Positions 1 to 6,809 of a stretch of 11,577 bases of DNA are shown piece after piece. Every line of letters starts with the position of its first letter. The stretch's first letter is position 1. The DNA is taken from NCBI GenBank assembly GCA_016210705.1, contig JACQTR010000113.1:1-11577 (forward strand), in the 5' to 3' direction. Below the pieces are notes generated by a model that saw only the letters and a program-made list of their open reading frames with translations, was not told the origin of the DNA and ran no database searches. Origin of the DNA: Chloroflexota bacterium (GTDB taxonomy: Bacteria > Chloroflexota > Dehalococcoidia > JACQTR01). The position numbers and the translations under genes were made by a program.

Positions 1-1644
1 CTCGGCTACCTTCTCGCTGTAGTTCCTTTGCTCGGAGATCTCACGACCTAGGAACACTAGCTCTTCCTTACGGCCGAAGGCTCGAGGCCCTAGGCGGTCG
101 CTCATGCCGAACTCCATCACCATCCTGCGAGCGATCTTGGTAGCCTGTTCGATATCGTTTTCGCTGCCGGTTGTCATCTCCCCGAAGACCAACTCTTCGG
201 CGGCATGGCCACCCAGGTTCGTGGCCAGCATATCGTTGAACTGGGAGCGTGTCCATAGATAGCGATCCTCGGCAGGAAGAAAGCGTGTGTGGCCCAACGA
301 CATGCCTCGAGCCACAATGGAGATCTTGTGCACATGGTCGGCGTTAGGGAGCGAGCGGGCCACCAGAGCATGGCCAGCCTCGTGGTAAGCTGTTATTTCT
401 TTCTCCTTCTGGCTCATGAGGCGACTTTTACGTTCTGGGCCAGCAATTACTCGTTCCACGGCCTCCTCCAGTTCGGAATTGCTGATAGCCTTCTTATTCC
501 GCCGAGCGGCCAAGATAGCTGCTTCGTTGACTAGGTTTGCCAGGTCGGCTCCACTGAAGCCAGAGGTTTGTTTAGCCAGGTTATCTAGGTTAACTTCTGA
601 GTCCAAAGGTTTGCCCTTGGCGTGCACTTGGAGGATGGCACGGCGGCCATTAATATCTGGCCGATCTAAGACTACATGACGATCGAAGCGGCCGGGGCGC
701 AACAGGGCAGGATCTAGAATGTCCGGGCGATTGGTGGCGGAGATGACAATAACATTGGTGCTGGTATCGAACCCATCCATCTCCACCAGGATTTGATTGA
801 GGGTTTGTTCTCGCTCGTCATGGCTGCCTCCCAGACCTGCTCCTCGTTGCCGTCCTACGGCGTCAATCTCATCGATGAACACAATGCAGGGGGCGTTACG
901 TTTGGCTTGATCGAAGAGGTCTCTTACCCGAGAGGCGCCAACCCCGACAAACATCTCCACAAACTCGCTACCACTAATGGAATAAAAGGGGACGCCTGCC
1001 TCGCCCGCTACAGCCCGTCCGAGTAGGGTTTTACCCGTGCCGGGAGGCCCTACTAAGAGCACTCCTCGCGGGATACGAGCCCCCAAGGCGGCGAACTTCT
1101 CCGGATATTTGAGGAACTCAACCACCTCTTGTAATTCCTGTTTGGCCTCCTCGGCCCCCGCTACGTCGCTGAAGGTAACAGTAGGTTTATTTCCAACGAA
1201 CATTCGGGCTCGGCTTTTGCCAAAGGTCATAGCTTGGCTATTGGTGCCCTGGGCCTGACGCATCATAAACAAAAGCACGGCGCCAAAGAAGATGAGGGGT
1301 AAAAAGTTGATAGCCAGCCCCAACCAATTGCCGAATTGGCTGCTTTGTTTGACTACCACTTGTGGCATATTCGCATCCCCGGGTTTTATACCGGCCTGAG
1401 CTAGGATATCCAGGATGCTTGCGCTATCCTCTTTGCGTGATTTCAGCTTCTCATTAGTGGTGGTAATGACCGTGAGGGAATTTCCGTTTACCTCTATTCT
1501 CACCACTTCACCTTTTTTGGCCCGCTCTATGACATCGGTTAGGTCAATATCTTTGCTGCTGGTCATGGGCCGGAAAAAGGTGAAGAATATGGCCACCACG
1601 GCCACTAGGAGAAGTAGATAGAAAAAACCACCTCGCCACCGCAT
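1..1644 (-). CDS. ftsH: ATP-dependent zinc metalloprotease FtsH, C-terminal end cut off by window
   Basis: This is a membrane-anchored AAA+ protease that pulls unfolded or tagged membrane and cytosolic proteins through its hexameric ring and degrades them. The window holds the first 548 codons; families are usually about 600-650 residues, so only the tail is missing. Visible in order: a first membrane segment at about residues 6-26, a small extracytoplasmic domain, a second membrane segment at about 107-128, Walker A GPPGTGKT at 199-206, the pore loop FVG, Walker B IVFIDEID at 254-261, the second region of homology at about 303-322 with arginine fingers R316 and R319, and the zinc motif HEAGH at 421-425. 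The conserved stretch around SENDIEQAT supplies the third zinc ligand. The ATG at 1644 is chosen because AGGTG lies just upstream and the hydrophobic N-terminus starts at once. It lies downstream of the tautomerase gene but has its own promoter. No motif residue is missing. Confidence 0.98.
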   Translation of the reverse strand, partial: MRWRGGFFYLLLLVAVVAIFFTFFRPMTSSKDIDLTDVIERAKKGEVVRIEVNGNSLTVITTTNEKLKSRKEDSASILDILAQAGIKPGDANMPQVVVKQSSQFGNWLGLAINFLPLIFFGAVLLFMMRQAQGTNSQAMTFGKSRARMFVGNKPTVTFSDVAGAEEAKQELQEVVEFLKYPEKFAALGARIPRGVLLVGPPGTGKTLLGRAVAGEAGVPFYSISGSEFVEMFVGVGASRVRDLFDQAKRNAPCIVFIDEIDAVGRQRGAGLGGSHDEREQTLNQILVEMDGFDTSTNVIVISATNRPDILDPALLRPGRFDRHVVLDRPDINGRRAILQVHAKGKPLDSEVNLDNLAKQTSGFSGADLANLVNEAAILAARRNKKAISNSELEEAVERVIAGPERKSRLMSQKEKEITAYHEAGHALVARSLPNADHVHKISIVARGMSLGHTRFLPAEDRYLWTRSQFNDMLATNLGGHAAEELVFGEMTTGSENDIEQATKIARRMVMEFGMSDRLGPRAFGRKEELVFLGREISEQRNYSEKVAE

Positions 1645-1654
1645 ACTAACACCT

Positions 1655-1680
1655 GCTTCTGCCCTTGTTAGGGGGCAAGC
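1655..1680 (-). other. Small hairpin in the ftsH leader
   Basis: In the minus-strand transcript GCUUGCCC can pair with GGGCAGAAGC around an 8-nt loop, leaving a two-base AG bulge. It sits between the predicted transcription start (about 1693) and the ribosome-binding region of ftsH. It has no U-tract, so it is not a standard terminator. It could affect translation or mRNA stability of ftsH, or mean nothing; short GC-rich stems like this also arise by chance. Confidence 0.35.
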
Positions 1681-1699
1681 CTTGTTTCTTTGTCATCCC

Positions 1700-1708
1700 A
1701 TTATAACA
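1700..1708 (-). promoter_or_regulatory. Extended -10 promoter of ftsH
   Basis: On the minus strand the sequence reads TGTTATAAT, a perfect extended -10 element (TGn followed by TATAAT). No good -35 hexamer is seen at 16-18 nt upstream, where the DNA is a pyrimidine-rich tract (about 1706-1733). An extended -10 can act without a strong -35. The expected start of transcription is near 1693, giving a leader of about 50 nt before the ftsH ATG. Confidence 0.7.
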
Positions 1709-1746
1709 AAAAAGGCAGGAAAAGGAAAATCAGAATCTTGTGGGCG

Positions 1747-1941
1747 CTAACTTTGGGGTGCGTCTGCGACTAAGACTCCGCCTATGGCCCAATTATCCCG
1801 GGGTACCTCCGTGAAGATGACTGTGGTAGCCTCCGGAGTTGTGTGGGCGATGGTGACCATCGCCTCGGTGATGACTCGAGCTAGTTCGGCTTTTTGGGCG
1901 TGAGTTCTCCCGGGGTACATCTCCACCCTGATAATGGGCAT
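1747..1941 (-). CDS. 4-oxalocrotonate tautomerase-family small protein
   Basis: A 64-residue protein of the tautomerase superfamily, whose members use the N-terminal proline, exposed after Met removal, as a general base in keto-enol tautomerisation. It starts MPIIRVEMYPGRT. Counting from that proline as residue 1, Arg11 is conserved and the family's EVPRDNWAIGGV region follows, with Trp at the position of Phe50 in the classical enzyme. The second classical arginine, Arg39, is replaced by Thr, as in several family members outside the 4-oxalocrotonate pathway, so the substrate is unknown. Length is normal for the family. The gene has a strong ribosome-binding site and lies just after rel; its first 149 nt are also open in the rel frame, which makes the boundary of rel the uncertain one. 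No catabolic genes are nearby. It is probably co-transcribed with rel. Confidence 0.9.
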   Translation of the reverse strand: MPIIRVEMYPGRTHAQKAELARVITEAMVTIAHTTPEATTVIFTEVPRDNWAIGGVLVADAPQS

Positions 1942-4108
1942 GGGCTACCTCCTCTTTATCTCTTTCCTCTGAGGAGTTTTGACTCCCTAGGTGGCGGCTG
2001 ACGCTAATAATGCCGCGAACCCCCTCCAATTTGGAGAGAAGGCGGCTTAATTGGCTCCAACCGGTGGTTTCCAAGGTTACGTAAAGGGTGGCGGTGCCAT
2101 CACCGCTTTCCGCAAAATTTACTGCCGCCAAATTTACCCTTTCCTCAGAGACTACGGCGCTGATATCTCGCAATAGCCCTACCCGGTCCCAGGCCTCGAT
2201 CCGCACCCCTACCAGATACAACTGTCCCCCTGGCTCCCAGTCTACTTTGACGAGACGCTCTGTTTCGTCCTCGTGAATAATGTTGGGACAGTCACGGCGA
2301 TGTATAGTTACCCCCCGGGTTCGGGTAATGTAGCCGATAATCTCGTCTCCAGGCACCGGCTGGCAACAATGGGCTAAATGGGTGAGAAGGTCGCCAACTC
2401 CAAGAACCTGAATCCCTGGAGAAACCCGTGTGGTAGGGATTGGAAGCTGAACCGGGGGAGCGGGTTCCTGTTGAGCCGCCAGGCGAAGACCGATCTGGTG
2501 AGTATTGACATCGCCGCAACCGATAGCGGCATAGAAATCCTCCATGGCCTCGTATTTAAAGATACGGGCGATCTCCTCTCCTCGATTTTCTAACCCAAGC
2601 CGTCGTAATTCTTTTTCCAGTAGCTCTTGGCCTCTCTCGATATTGGCCGTTCGCTCTTGTCGACGAAACCACTGACGTATCTTTTCTTGGGCATGGGAGG
2701 TCTTAATGTACCCCAAATGGGGGTTAAGCCAATCCCTGCTGGGGCCCCTCTCCCCTTTAGTGCTCAGAATCTCTACTGTGTCGCCATTTTGAAGGCGATA
2801 GTTTAGAGGCACCAGGCGGCCATTTACCTTGGCTCCTATACAGCGATGGCCCAGCTCTGTATGGACGCGATAGGCGAAATCGATGGGGGTGGCCCCCGCT
2901 GGCAGATCCTTAATATCGCCTCTGGGGGTGAACACGAAGACCTGTTCGGGTAAGATGTCCGTCTTTACTGATTCCAGAAATTCCTCGGCACCGCTAAGTT
3001 CCCTATGCCATTCCAGGAGTTGACGCTGCCAAGACAGCCTTTCTGAATGGGTCTCTACTGGGCCCTCTTTATAACGCCAGTGGGCGGCTACCCCGTATTC
3101 GGCGATCTGGTGCATTTGGTAAGTTCTAATCTGGATCTCCAAGGGCCGAGCATCGGGGCCCATTACCGTGCTGTGGAGGGATTGATAAAGGTTGTCTTTG
3201 GGGTTGGCGATATAATCGTCAAATTGGCCGGGCAAGGGATGCCACAGACTATGAGCTATCCCTAGGGCGCTATAGCAATCAGCGACCTCATTTACCAAGA
3301 CCCTCAGGGCCAGCAGATCGTTTATCTCTCCGAAGTCCTTACCCTGTGCTTGATACCTCTTCATCTTCTGATAGATGCTGTAGAAGTGCTTAGGCCTCCC
3401 TGAGACCTCGGCCTTAATCCCGGCCTTGGTCAGTTCCTCCCTAAGGATACGGGTTACCTGGGTGATGTACCGCTCCCGTTGGGTGCGACTGGTGGTGAGG
3501 AGATGAGCCACTCGGCGGTAGTTTTCTGGCTCAAGGTGGCGGAAAGCTAGGTCCTCCAATTGCCACTTTAGTTGCCAGATGCTCAGGCGATGGGCCAAGG
3601 GAGCGTAGATCTCCAGGGTCTCCTGGGCTATACTGAGCCGCTTTTGGGGAGGAAGGGCCTTTAAGGTGCGCATATTGTGGAGTCTATCCGCCAGCTTGAT
3701 GAGCACCACCCGGATGTCCTCGGCCATGGCCACCAGCATCTTGCGTAGGTTGTCGGCCTGGGTCTTGGATTCATCTTGGGCCTTAGGCCAGGGAATCTGG
3801 CTAAGTTTGGTGACCCCGTCAACTAGCCTCTGAACTTCACTACCAAACTGCCGGCCGATCTCTTCCGGGGCCACCCCGCAATCCTCGGGGACATCGTGAA
3901 GGAGAGCGGCAGCAACGGCGTTGGCGTCCAGTTGGAGGTCGGCTATGGTCATGGCGGTTTGTATAGGGTGCTCCAGGAAAGGTTCCCCGGAACGGCGCAT
4001 CTGCCCTTCGTGAGACTGGGCAGCGAAGTGATAAGCCTTATCAACAAAGGCCATTTTATCGGGGGGCAGGTAGCCCTCCAGCTTTTCTCGAAGCTGGTTA
4101 ATTTCCAT
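1793..4108 (-). CDS. rel: RelA/SpoT-family (p)ppGpp synthetase/hydrolase (Rel), with an overprinted 3' extension
   Basis: A long bifunctional Rel makes and degrades (p)ppGpp and controls the stringent response on the ribosome. Order of parts: the HD hydrolase domain with H33, HDVPED at 71-76 and the KLADRLHNMRTL stretch at 138-149; the synthetase domain with GRPKHFYSIYQKM at 237-249, NLYQSLHST at 306-314 and LEIQIRT at 323-329; TGS at about 386-450; a helical part; a zinc-finger/RIS part with CC at 581-582 and C607; and ACT at about 631-704. Both catalytic sites look intact. The ORF reads 771 codons, but conserved sequence ends near residue 705 (about position 1995). Residues from about 723 are a His-, Ser- and Arg-rich out-of-frame reading of the tautomerase gene. 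Other Rel proteins are roughly 700-740 residues, so the tail is either a true overlap or the result of a one-base indel. The ATG at 4108 follows GGAAG, and a promoter lies 33 nt upstream. Confidence 0.96.
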   Translation of the reverse strand: MEINQLREKLEGYLPPDKMAFVDKAYHFAAQSHEGQMRRSGEPFLEHPIQTAMTIADLQLDANAVAAALLHDVPEDCGVAPEEIGRQFGSEVQRLVDGVTKLSQIPWPKAQDESKTQADNLRKMLVAMAEDIRVVLIKLADRLHNMRTLKALPPQKRLSIAQETLEIYAPLAHRLSIWQLKWQLEDLAFRHLEPENYRRVAHLLTTSRTQRERYITQVTRILREELTKAGIKAEVSGRPKHFYSIYQKMKRYQAQGKDFGEINDLLALRVLVNEVADCYSALGIAHSLWHPLPGQFDDYIANPKDNLYQSLHSTVMGPDARPLEIQIRTYQMHQIAEYGVAAHWRYKEGPVETHSERLSWQRQLLEWHRELSGAEEFLESVKTDILPEQVFVFTPRGDIKDLPAGATPIDFAYRVHTELGHRCIGAKVNGRLVPLNYRLQNGDTVEILSTKGERGPSRDWLNPHLGYIKTSHAQEKIRQWFRRQERTANIERGQELLEKELRRLGLENRGEEIARIFKYEAMEDFYAAIGCGDVNTHQIGLRLAAQQEPAPPVQLPIPTTRVSPGIQVLGVGDLLTHLAHCCQPVPGDEIIGYITRTRGVTIHRRDCPNIIHEDETERLVKVDWEPGGQLYLVGVRIEAWDRVGLLRDISAVVSEERVNLAAVNFAESGDGTATLYVTLETTGWSQLSRLLSKLEGVRGIISVSRHLGSQNSSEERDKEEVAHAHYQGGDVPRENSRPKSRTSSSHHRGDGHHRPHNSGGYHSHLHGGTPG
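1947..1953 (-). promoter_or_regulatory. Strong ribosome-binding site of the tautomerase gene
   Basis: The minus strand reads AGGAGGT, five nt before the ATG at 1941. This near-perfect Shine-Dalgarno sequence lies inside the rel reading frame and decides that the tautomerase is translated in its own frame. A TAG stop in the tautomerase frame (1945-1947) overlaps its last base and lies two codons before the ATG, excluding an N-terminal extension. Confidence 0.85.
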
Positions 4109-4140
4109 AATCTTCCGCAGACTACTCAGTAGTTCTCCTC

Positions 4141-4169
4141 ATATTAACTCTCCACCTGGTTCAAGTCAA
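4141..4169 (-). promoter_or_regulatory. Sigma70-type promoter of rel
   Basis: The minus strand reads TTGACT (4169-4164), a 17-nt spacer, then TAATAT (4146-4141). The -35 matches five of six consensus bases and the -10 four of six. Transcription would start near 4134, about 26 nt before the rel ATG. It faces away from the hydrolase promoter. Confidence 0.6.
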
Positions 4170-4181
4170 CGAATGAGCCTT

Positions 4182-4211
4182 TTGACATCTGCCTTGCTTT
4201 TTTGGTATCCT
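4182..4211 (+). promoter_or_regulatory. Sigma70-type promoter of the metallo-beta-lactamase-fold hydrolase gene
   Basis: A perfect TTGACA (4182-4187) is followed, after 18 nt, by TATCCT (4206-4211), which matches four of six -10 bases. Transcription would start near 4218, about 25 nt before the TTG start codon. Its -35 is only 12 nt from that of the rel promoter, so two polymerases could not bind both at once. Confidence 0.6.
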
Positions 4212-4242
4212 CGGCAAAGAAATCTAAAGTTGGAGGCGAGGT

Positions 4243-4875
4243 TTGGAGGGTCGTTTCGAGGACGAGGTTTGGATTAAAAAGCTAGGGTTGGGCCAATATA
4301 ACGCCAATTGTTACATCGTCGCCTGTCCCCAAACCAGGGAGGGTGTAATTATCGATGCGCCCGCCGAGGCCGAGCGTATATTGGCCGAGGCTGAGGGGGT
4401 TAAGGTGGCATCTATCCTTATCACCCATGCCCACTTTGACCATTTGGGGGCTTTGGCCGAGCTGAAATCAGCCCTGGGGGCCCGGGTAGCTACTCATCCT
4501 AAGGAGGTTCTTCCACAGCCCCCGGACTTCTTTTTAGAGGAGGGAGATCTGGTGCAGGTGGGGACAGTGAGTCTTAAGGTCATTCATACGCCAGGCCACA
4601 CCGCGGGAAGTATTTGTCTACTTACTGGTAGACATCTCTTTAGCGGGGATACCCTTTTCCCCGGTGGGCCGGGGAAGACGCAGACTCCGTCTCATTTCCT
4701 TCAAATAGTGGAAAACTTGGAGAAGAAGATATTTATTTTACCTGATGATACCCTTGTCTATCCAGGCCATGGAGAGGGTACTGTTCTGGCCAAGGAGAAA
4801 GGGGAGTTTCGCCAATTTCGGCAACGCCCGTCTCAGCCTGACCTTTGCGGAGATGTGCTCTGGCTGGCGCAGTAG
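4243..4875 (+). CDS. Metallo-beta-lactamase-fold hydrolase, glyoxalase II-like
   Basis: A 210-residue cytosolic hydrolase with the binuclear metal site of the glyoxalase II/YcbL-like branch, whose members hydrolyse thioesters or related substrates. Ligands seen: H62-x-H64-x-D66-H67 in THAHFDH, H119 in HTPGHT, D136 in FSGDT, and H176 in YPGHG. All expected metal ligands are present. The segment after D136 reads LFPGGPGKTQTPSHF, unlike the usual FRGSIGRTD of YcbL proteins, so the substrate is open. The protein lacks the long C-terminal substrate domain of true glyoxalase II. The TTG start is the only in-frame candidate: a TAA lies 18 nt upstream in frame, and GGAGG is 6 nt before the TTG. An 11-base direct repeat (CGAGGTTTGGA at 4237-4247 and 4263-4273) spans the start. 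It is transcribed away from rel. Confidence 0.92.
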   Translation: MEGRFEDEVWIKKLGLGQYNANCYIVACPQTREGVIIDAPAEAERILAEAEGVKVASILITHAHFDHLGALAELKSALGARVATHPKEVLPQPPDFFLEEGDLVQVGTVSLKVIHTPGHTAGSICLLTGRHLFSGDTLFPGGPGKTQTPSHFLQIVENLEKKIFILPDDTLVYPGHGEGTVLAKEKGEFRQFRQRPSQPDLCGDVLWLAQ

Positions 4876-4882
4876 CTCAAAG

Positions 4883-4911
4883 TTGACGGGTGAGAAACCT
4901 TGGGCTAGAAT
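4883..4911 (+). promoter_or_regulatory. Sigma70-type promoter of the M16 peptidase/transpeptidase pair
   Basis: TTGACG (4883-4888), a 17-nt spacer and TAGAAT (4906-4911) each match five of six consensus bases with ideal spacing. It lies in the 67-bp gap after the hydrolase gene. Transcription would start near 4918, about 25 nt before the peptidase ATG. This suggests the peptidase is not simply read through from the hydrolase. Confidence 0.7.
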
Positions 4912-4942
4912 GCTCTAAGGGAAGTAGAGGCTTCAGTCTGTC

Positions 4943-6205
4943 ATGTATGAAAAGGTTACTTTGGGCAATGGGCTTCGGGTGGTTACCGCTAATATGCCCC
5001 GTGCCCGATCGGTAAGTATCAGTTTCTTTATTGGTACTGGTTCCCGCTATGAATCACCTCAAGGGGCGGGGGTTTCCCATTTTGTGGAGCATCTCTGTTT
5101 TAAGGGTACCACGCGCCGTCCTACCTCCAAAGAGATCGCCGAGGCCGTAGAAGGGGTAGGCGGCGTTCTAAATGGCGGCACCGATAGGGAGTTGACTATT
5201 TACTGGTGCAAAGTGCCTACACAGCATTTCCCCTTGGCGGTAGATGTGTTGGTCGACATGTTACGCTACTCCTTGTTTGATAAGAGGGAGATGGAGAGGG
5301 AGCGTCAGGTAATCCTCGAGGAGATCAATACTATTCTTGATTCTCCTCATGAGCGGGTGGACGTTCTCATTGATGAGGTGCTTTGGCCTCAGCAGGCCCT
5401 GGGGCGGGAGGTGATAGGTACTAAGGAGACGGTGAGCGCCTTAACGCAGGAAGATGTCCTTAGCTATTTTGGTTGCCAATACAACCCGGCTAACATCGTA
5501 GTCAGCATAGCTGGCAACATTACTCAGGGTGAGGTTTTGGATCTTTTGAGCCCTCTCCTGGAGGATTGGCCTGTCCAAGAACCCCATGGCTGGTATCCCG
5601 CTGAGGATGGTCAAAAATCGCCTCATCTTCGTCTGGAAACCAAGAAAACGGAGCAGGCTCACCTTTGTATTGCGGTGCGGGGGTTGTCCATTGTTCATCC
5701 CGACCGTTATATCCTCGACTTGCTGAATGTTATCTTGGGGGAGGGCATGAGCAGTCGCCTTTTTCTCCAGGTTAGGGAGCGTTTAGGATTGGCTTATGAT
5801 ATCCATAGCTATGTCAGCCACTTCCTGGATTCAGGTTCCATGGCTGTTCATGCCGCTGTCCACCCCCCACGCTTAGTGGCGGCGGTGGAGGCTATTTTGG
5901 AGCAGCTACAGAGTCTTAAAGAGGAGACCCCCCTTCCCGAATTGCAGAGGGCCAAGGAGTTTAGCAAAGGGCGGCTGGTGCTCCGCATGGAGGATACTCG
6001 GAGTGTGGCGGGATGGATAGGAGCTCAGGAGCTTTTAACCGGTCGCATCCGAACCGTGGACGAGGTGGTCGCTTTATTGGACGCCATCACCCCGGAGGAT
6101 TTGGTTCGGGTGGCTCGTCAACTTCTAGTTACGGAAAAGCTCAACCTGGCGGTAGTGGCCCCTTTACGGGGGGAAAAGCGGCTAGAGAGCCTTCTCAAGA
6201 TTTAA
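4943..6205 (+). CDS. M16-family zinc peptidase (insulinase/pitrilysin, processing-peptidase type)
   Basis: A 420-residue single-chain M16B-type peptidase. The inverted zinc motif HFVEH is at 46-50 (H46 and H50 bind zinc, E49 is the catalytic base), and the third ligand is E126 or E127 in VILEEI, at the usual spacing. The second, inactive-type half contains RLFLQVRERLGLAYDIHSY at about residues 272-290, which carries the conserved Arg and Tyr that complete the active site. There is no signal peptide or membrane segment, so it is cytoplasmic. Proteins of this size usually work as dimers. Natural substrates are rarely known for bacterial members; many degrade peptides or signal-peptide remnants. 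The ATG at 4943 has AGAGG 12 nt upstream, a rather long spacing. It is followed after 10 nt by the transpeptidase gene. Confidence 0.95.
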   Translation: MYEKVTLGNGLRVVTANMPRARSVSISFFIGTGSRYESPQGAGVSHFVEHLCFKGTTRRPTSKEIAEAVEGVGGVLNGGTDRELTIYWCKVPTQHFPLAVDVLVDMLRYSLFDKREMERERQVILEEINTILDSPHERVDVLIDEVLWPQQALGREVIGTKETVSALTQEDVLSYFGCQYNPANIVVSIAGNITQGEVLDLLSPLLEDWPVQEPHGWYPAEDGQKSPHLRLETKKTEQAHLCIAVRGLSIVHPDRYILDLLNVILGEGMSSRLFLQVRERLGLAYDIHSYVSHFLDSGSMAVHAAVHPPRLVAAVEAILEQLQSLKEETPLPELQRAKEFSKGRLVLRMEDTRSVAGWIGAQELLTGRIRTVDEVVALLDAITPEDLVRVARQLLVTEKLNLAVVAPLRGEKRLESLLKI

Positions 6206-6215
6206 AACTCGCGAG

Positions 6216-6809
6216 GTGTCATCTATCAAGCGCTTTCTTTTTGGGTTGGTGCTAGTCCTCAGCCTTTTGGGGCTGGTGCTCGTTCGTGGTGTAGGTAGTC
6301 GCTCTCAAAAGCCTTCGGCAACCGTCCCAGTGGAGGTCAATTCTAGCTCCATGGTAGAGAATGAGAAAGCTTCAGGAGTGTCCTCGGAGGAAATTCAGCT
6401 TAAAGAGCCTCCGTCTCCTCCGGTTGCTGTCGAGTCAGGAAAGTGGCTTATTGCTGTATATTTAACCCAGCGGCGATTGTATCTGTACAATGGATCTCAG
6501 TTGATGTCCTCCTATGAGGTGGCCATCGGCAAACAAGATAGCCCCACTCCTGTGGATCGATGGCAGATATCGGAAAAGATAGTTAACCCTGGTCCGGGCA
6601 CTCAGTTTGGCACTCGTTGGATGCGTATAAATTCTTCCAACCCTGCTACTGGGGCTTACGAGCGGACCGATTACGGCATCCACGGTACCGACGAAGAAGA
6701 TAAAATAGGCACCCCCGTTTCGGCGGGGTGCGTTCGTATGCGCAACCAAGATATCGAAGCGGTCTTTGACTTGGTTCCTTTAGGCACCGCCGTCGTCACC
6801 TTGCCCTAG
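6216..6809 (+). CDS. YkuD-type L,D-transpeptidase with N-terminal membrane anchor
   Basis: A 197-residue exported enzyme that forms 3-3 cross-links in peptidoglycan or attaches proteins to it through a cysteine nucleophile. Residues 7-23 are a hydrophobic segment acting as signal anchor or signal peptide, and 28-73 are a Ser/Pro-rich linker. The YkuD domain spans 76-197. H156 in YGIHGT and C172 in SAGCVRM form the active site, with R174 conserved. The usual signature is SHGC; here the middle His is Ala, a change I recall in some otherwise normal homologues. Start: GTG at 6216, ten nt after the peptidase stop, with only a weak ribosome-binding site (GCGAG), so translational coupling to the peptidase is likely. 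Its TAG stop is shared head-on with the opposite gene. It implies a peptidoglycan wall in this organism. Confidence 0.93.
   Translation: MSSIKRFLFGLVLVLSLLGLVLVRGVGSRSQKPSATVPVEVNSSSMVENEKASGVSSEEIQLKEPPSPPVAVESGKWLIAVYLTQRRLYLYNGSQLMSSYEVAIGKQDSPTPVDRWQISEKIVNPGPGTQFGTRWMRINSSNPATGAYERTDYGIHGTDEEDKIGTPVSAGCVRMRNQDIEAVFDLVPLGTAVVTLP
6806..6809. other. CTAG shared by two convergent stop codons
   Basis: The plus-strand TAG at 6807-6809 (transpeptidase) and the minus-strand TAG at 6808-6806 (pyruvate-kinase-like gene) overlap in one CTAG. There is no spacer and no visible terminator between the genes, so each transcript must run into the other gene or end by another route. Confidence 0.95.

Noticed and set aside
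1747..1941. Tautomerase lacks the classical second arginine (Arg39)
   Set aside because: Other small members of the superfamily also lack it and keep the fold and the N-terminal proline; it only means the substrate is unlikely to be 4-oxalocrotonate.
3883..3898. Rel hydrolase motif HDVPED followed by Cys, instead of the commoner HDTVEDT
   Set aside because: The metal-binding His-Asp and Glu-Asp pairs are intact, and the positions between them vary among active Rel/SpoT enzymes, so loss of hydrolase activity is not supported.
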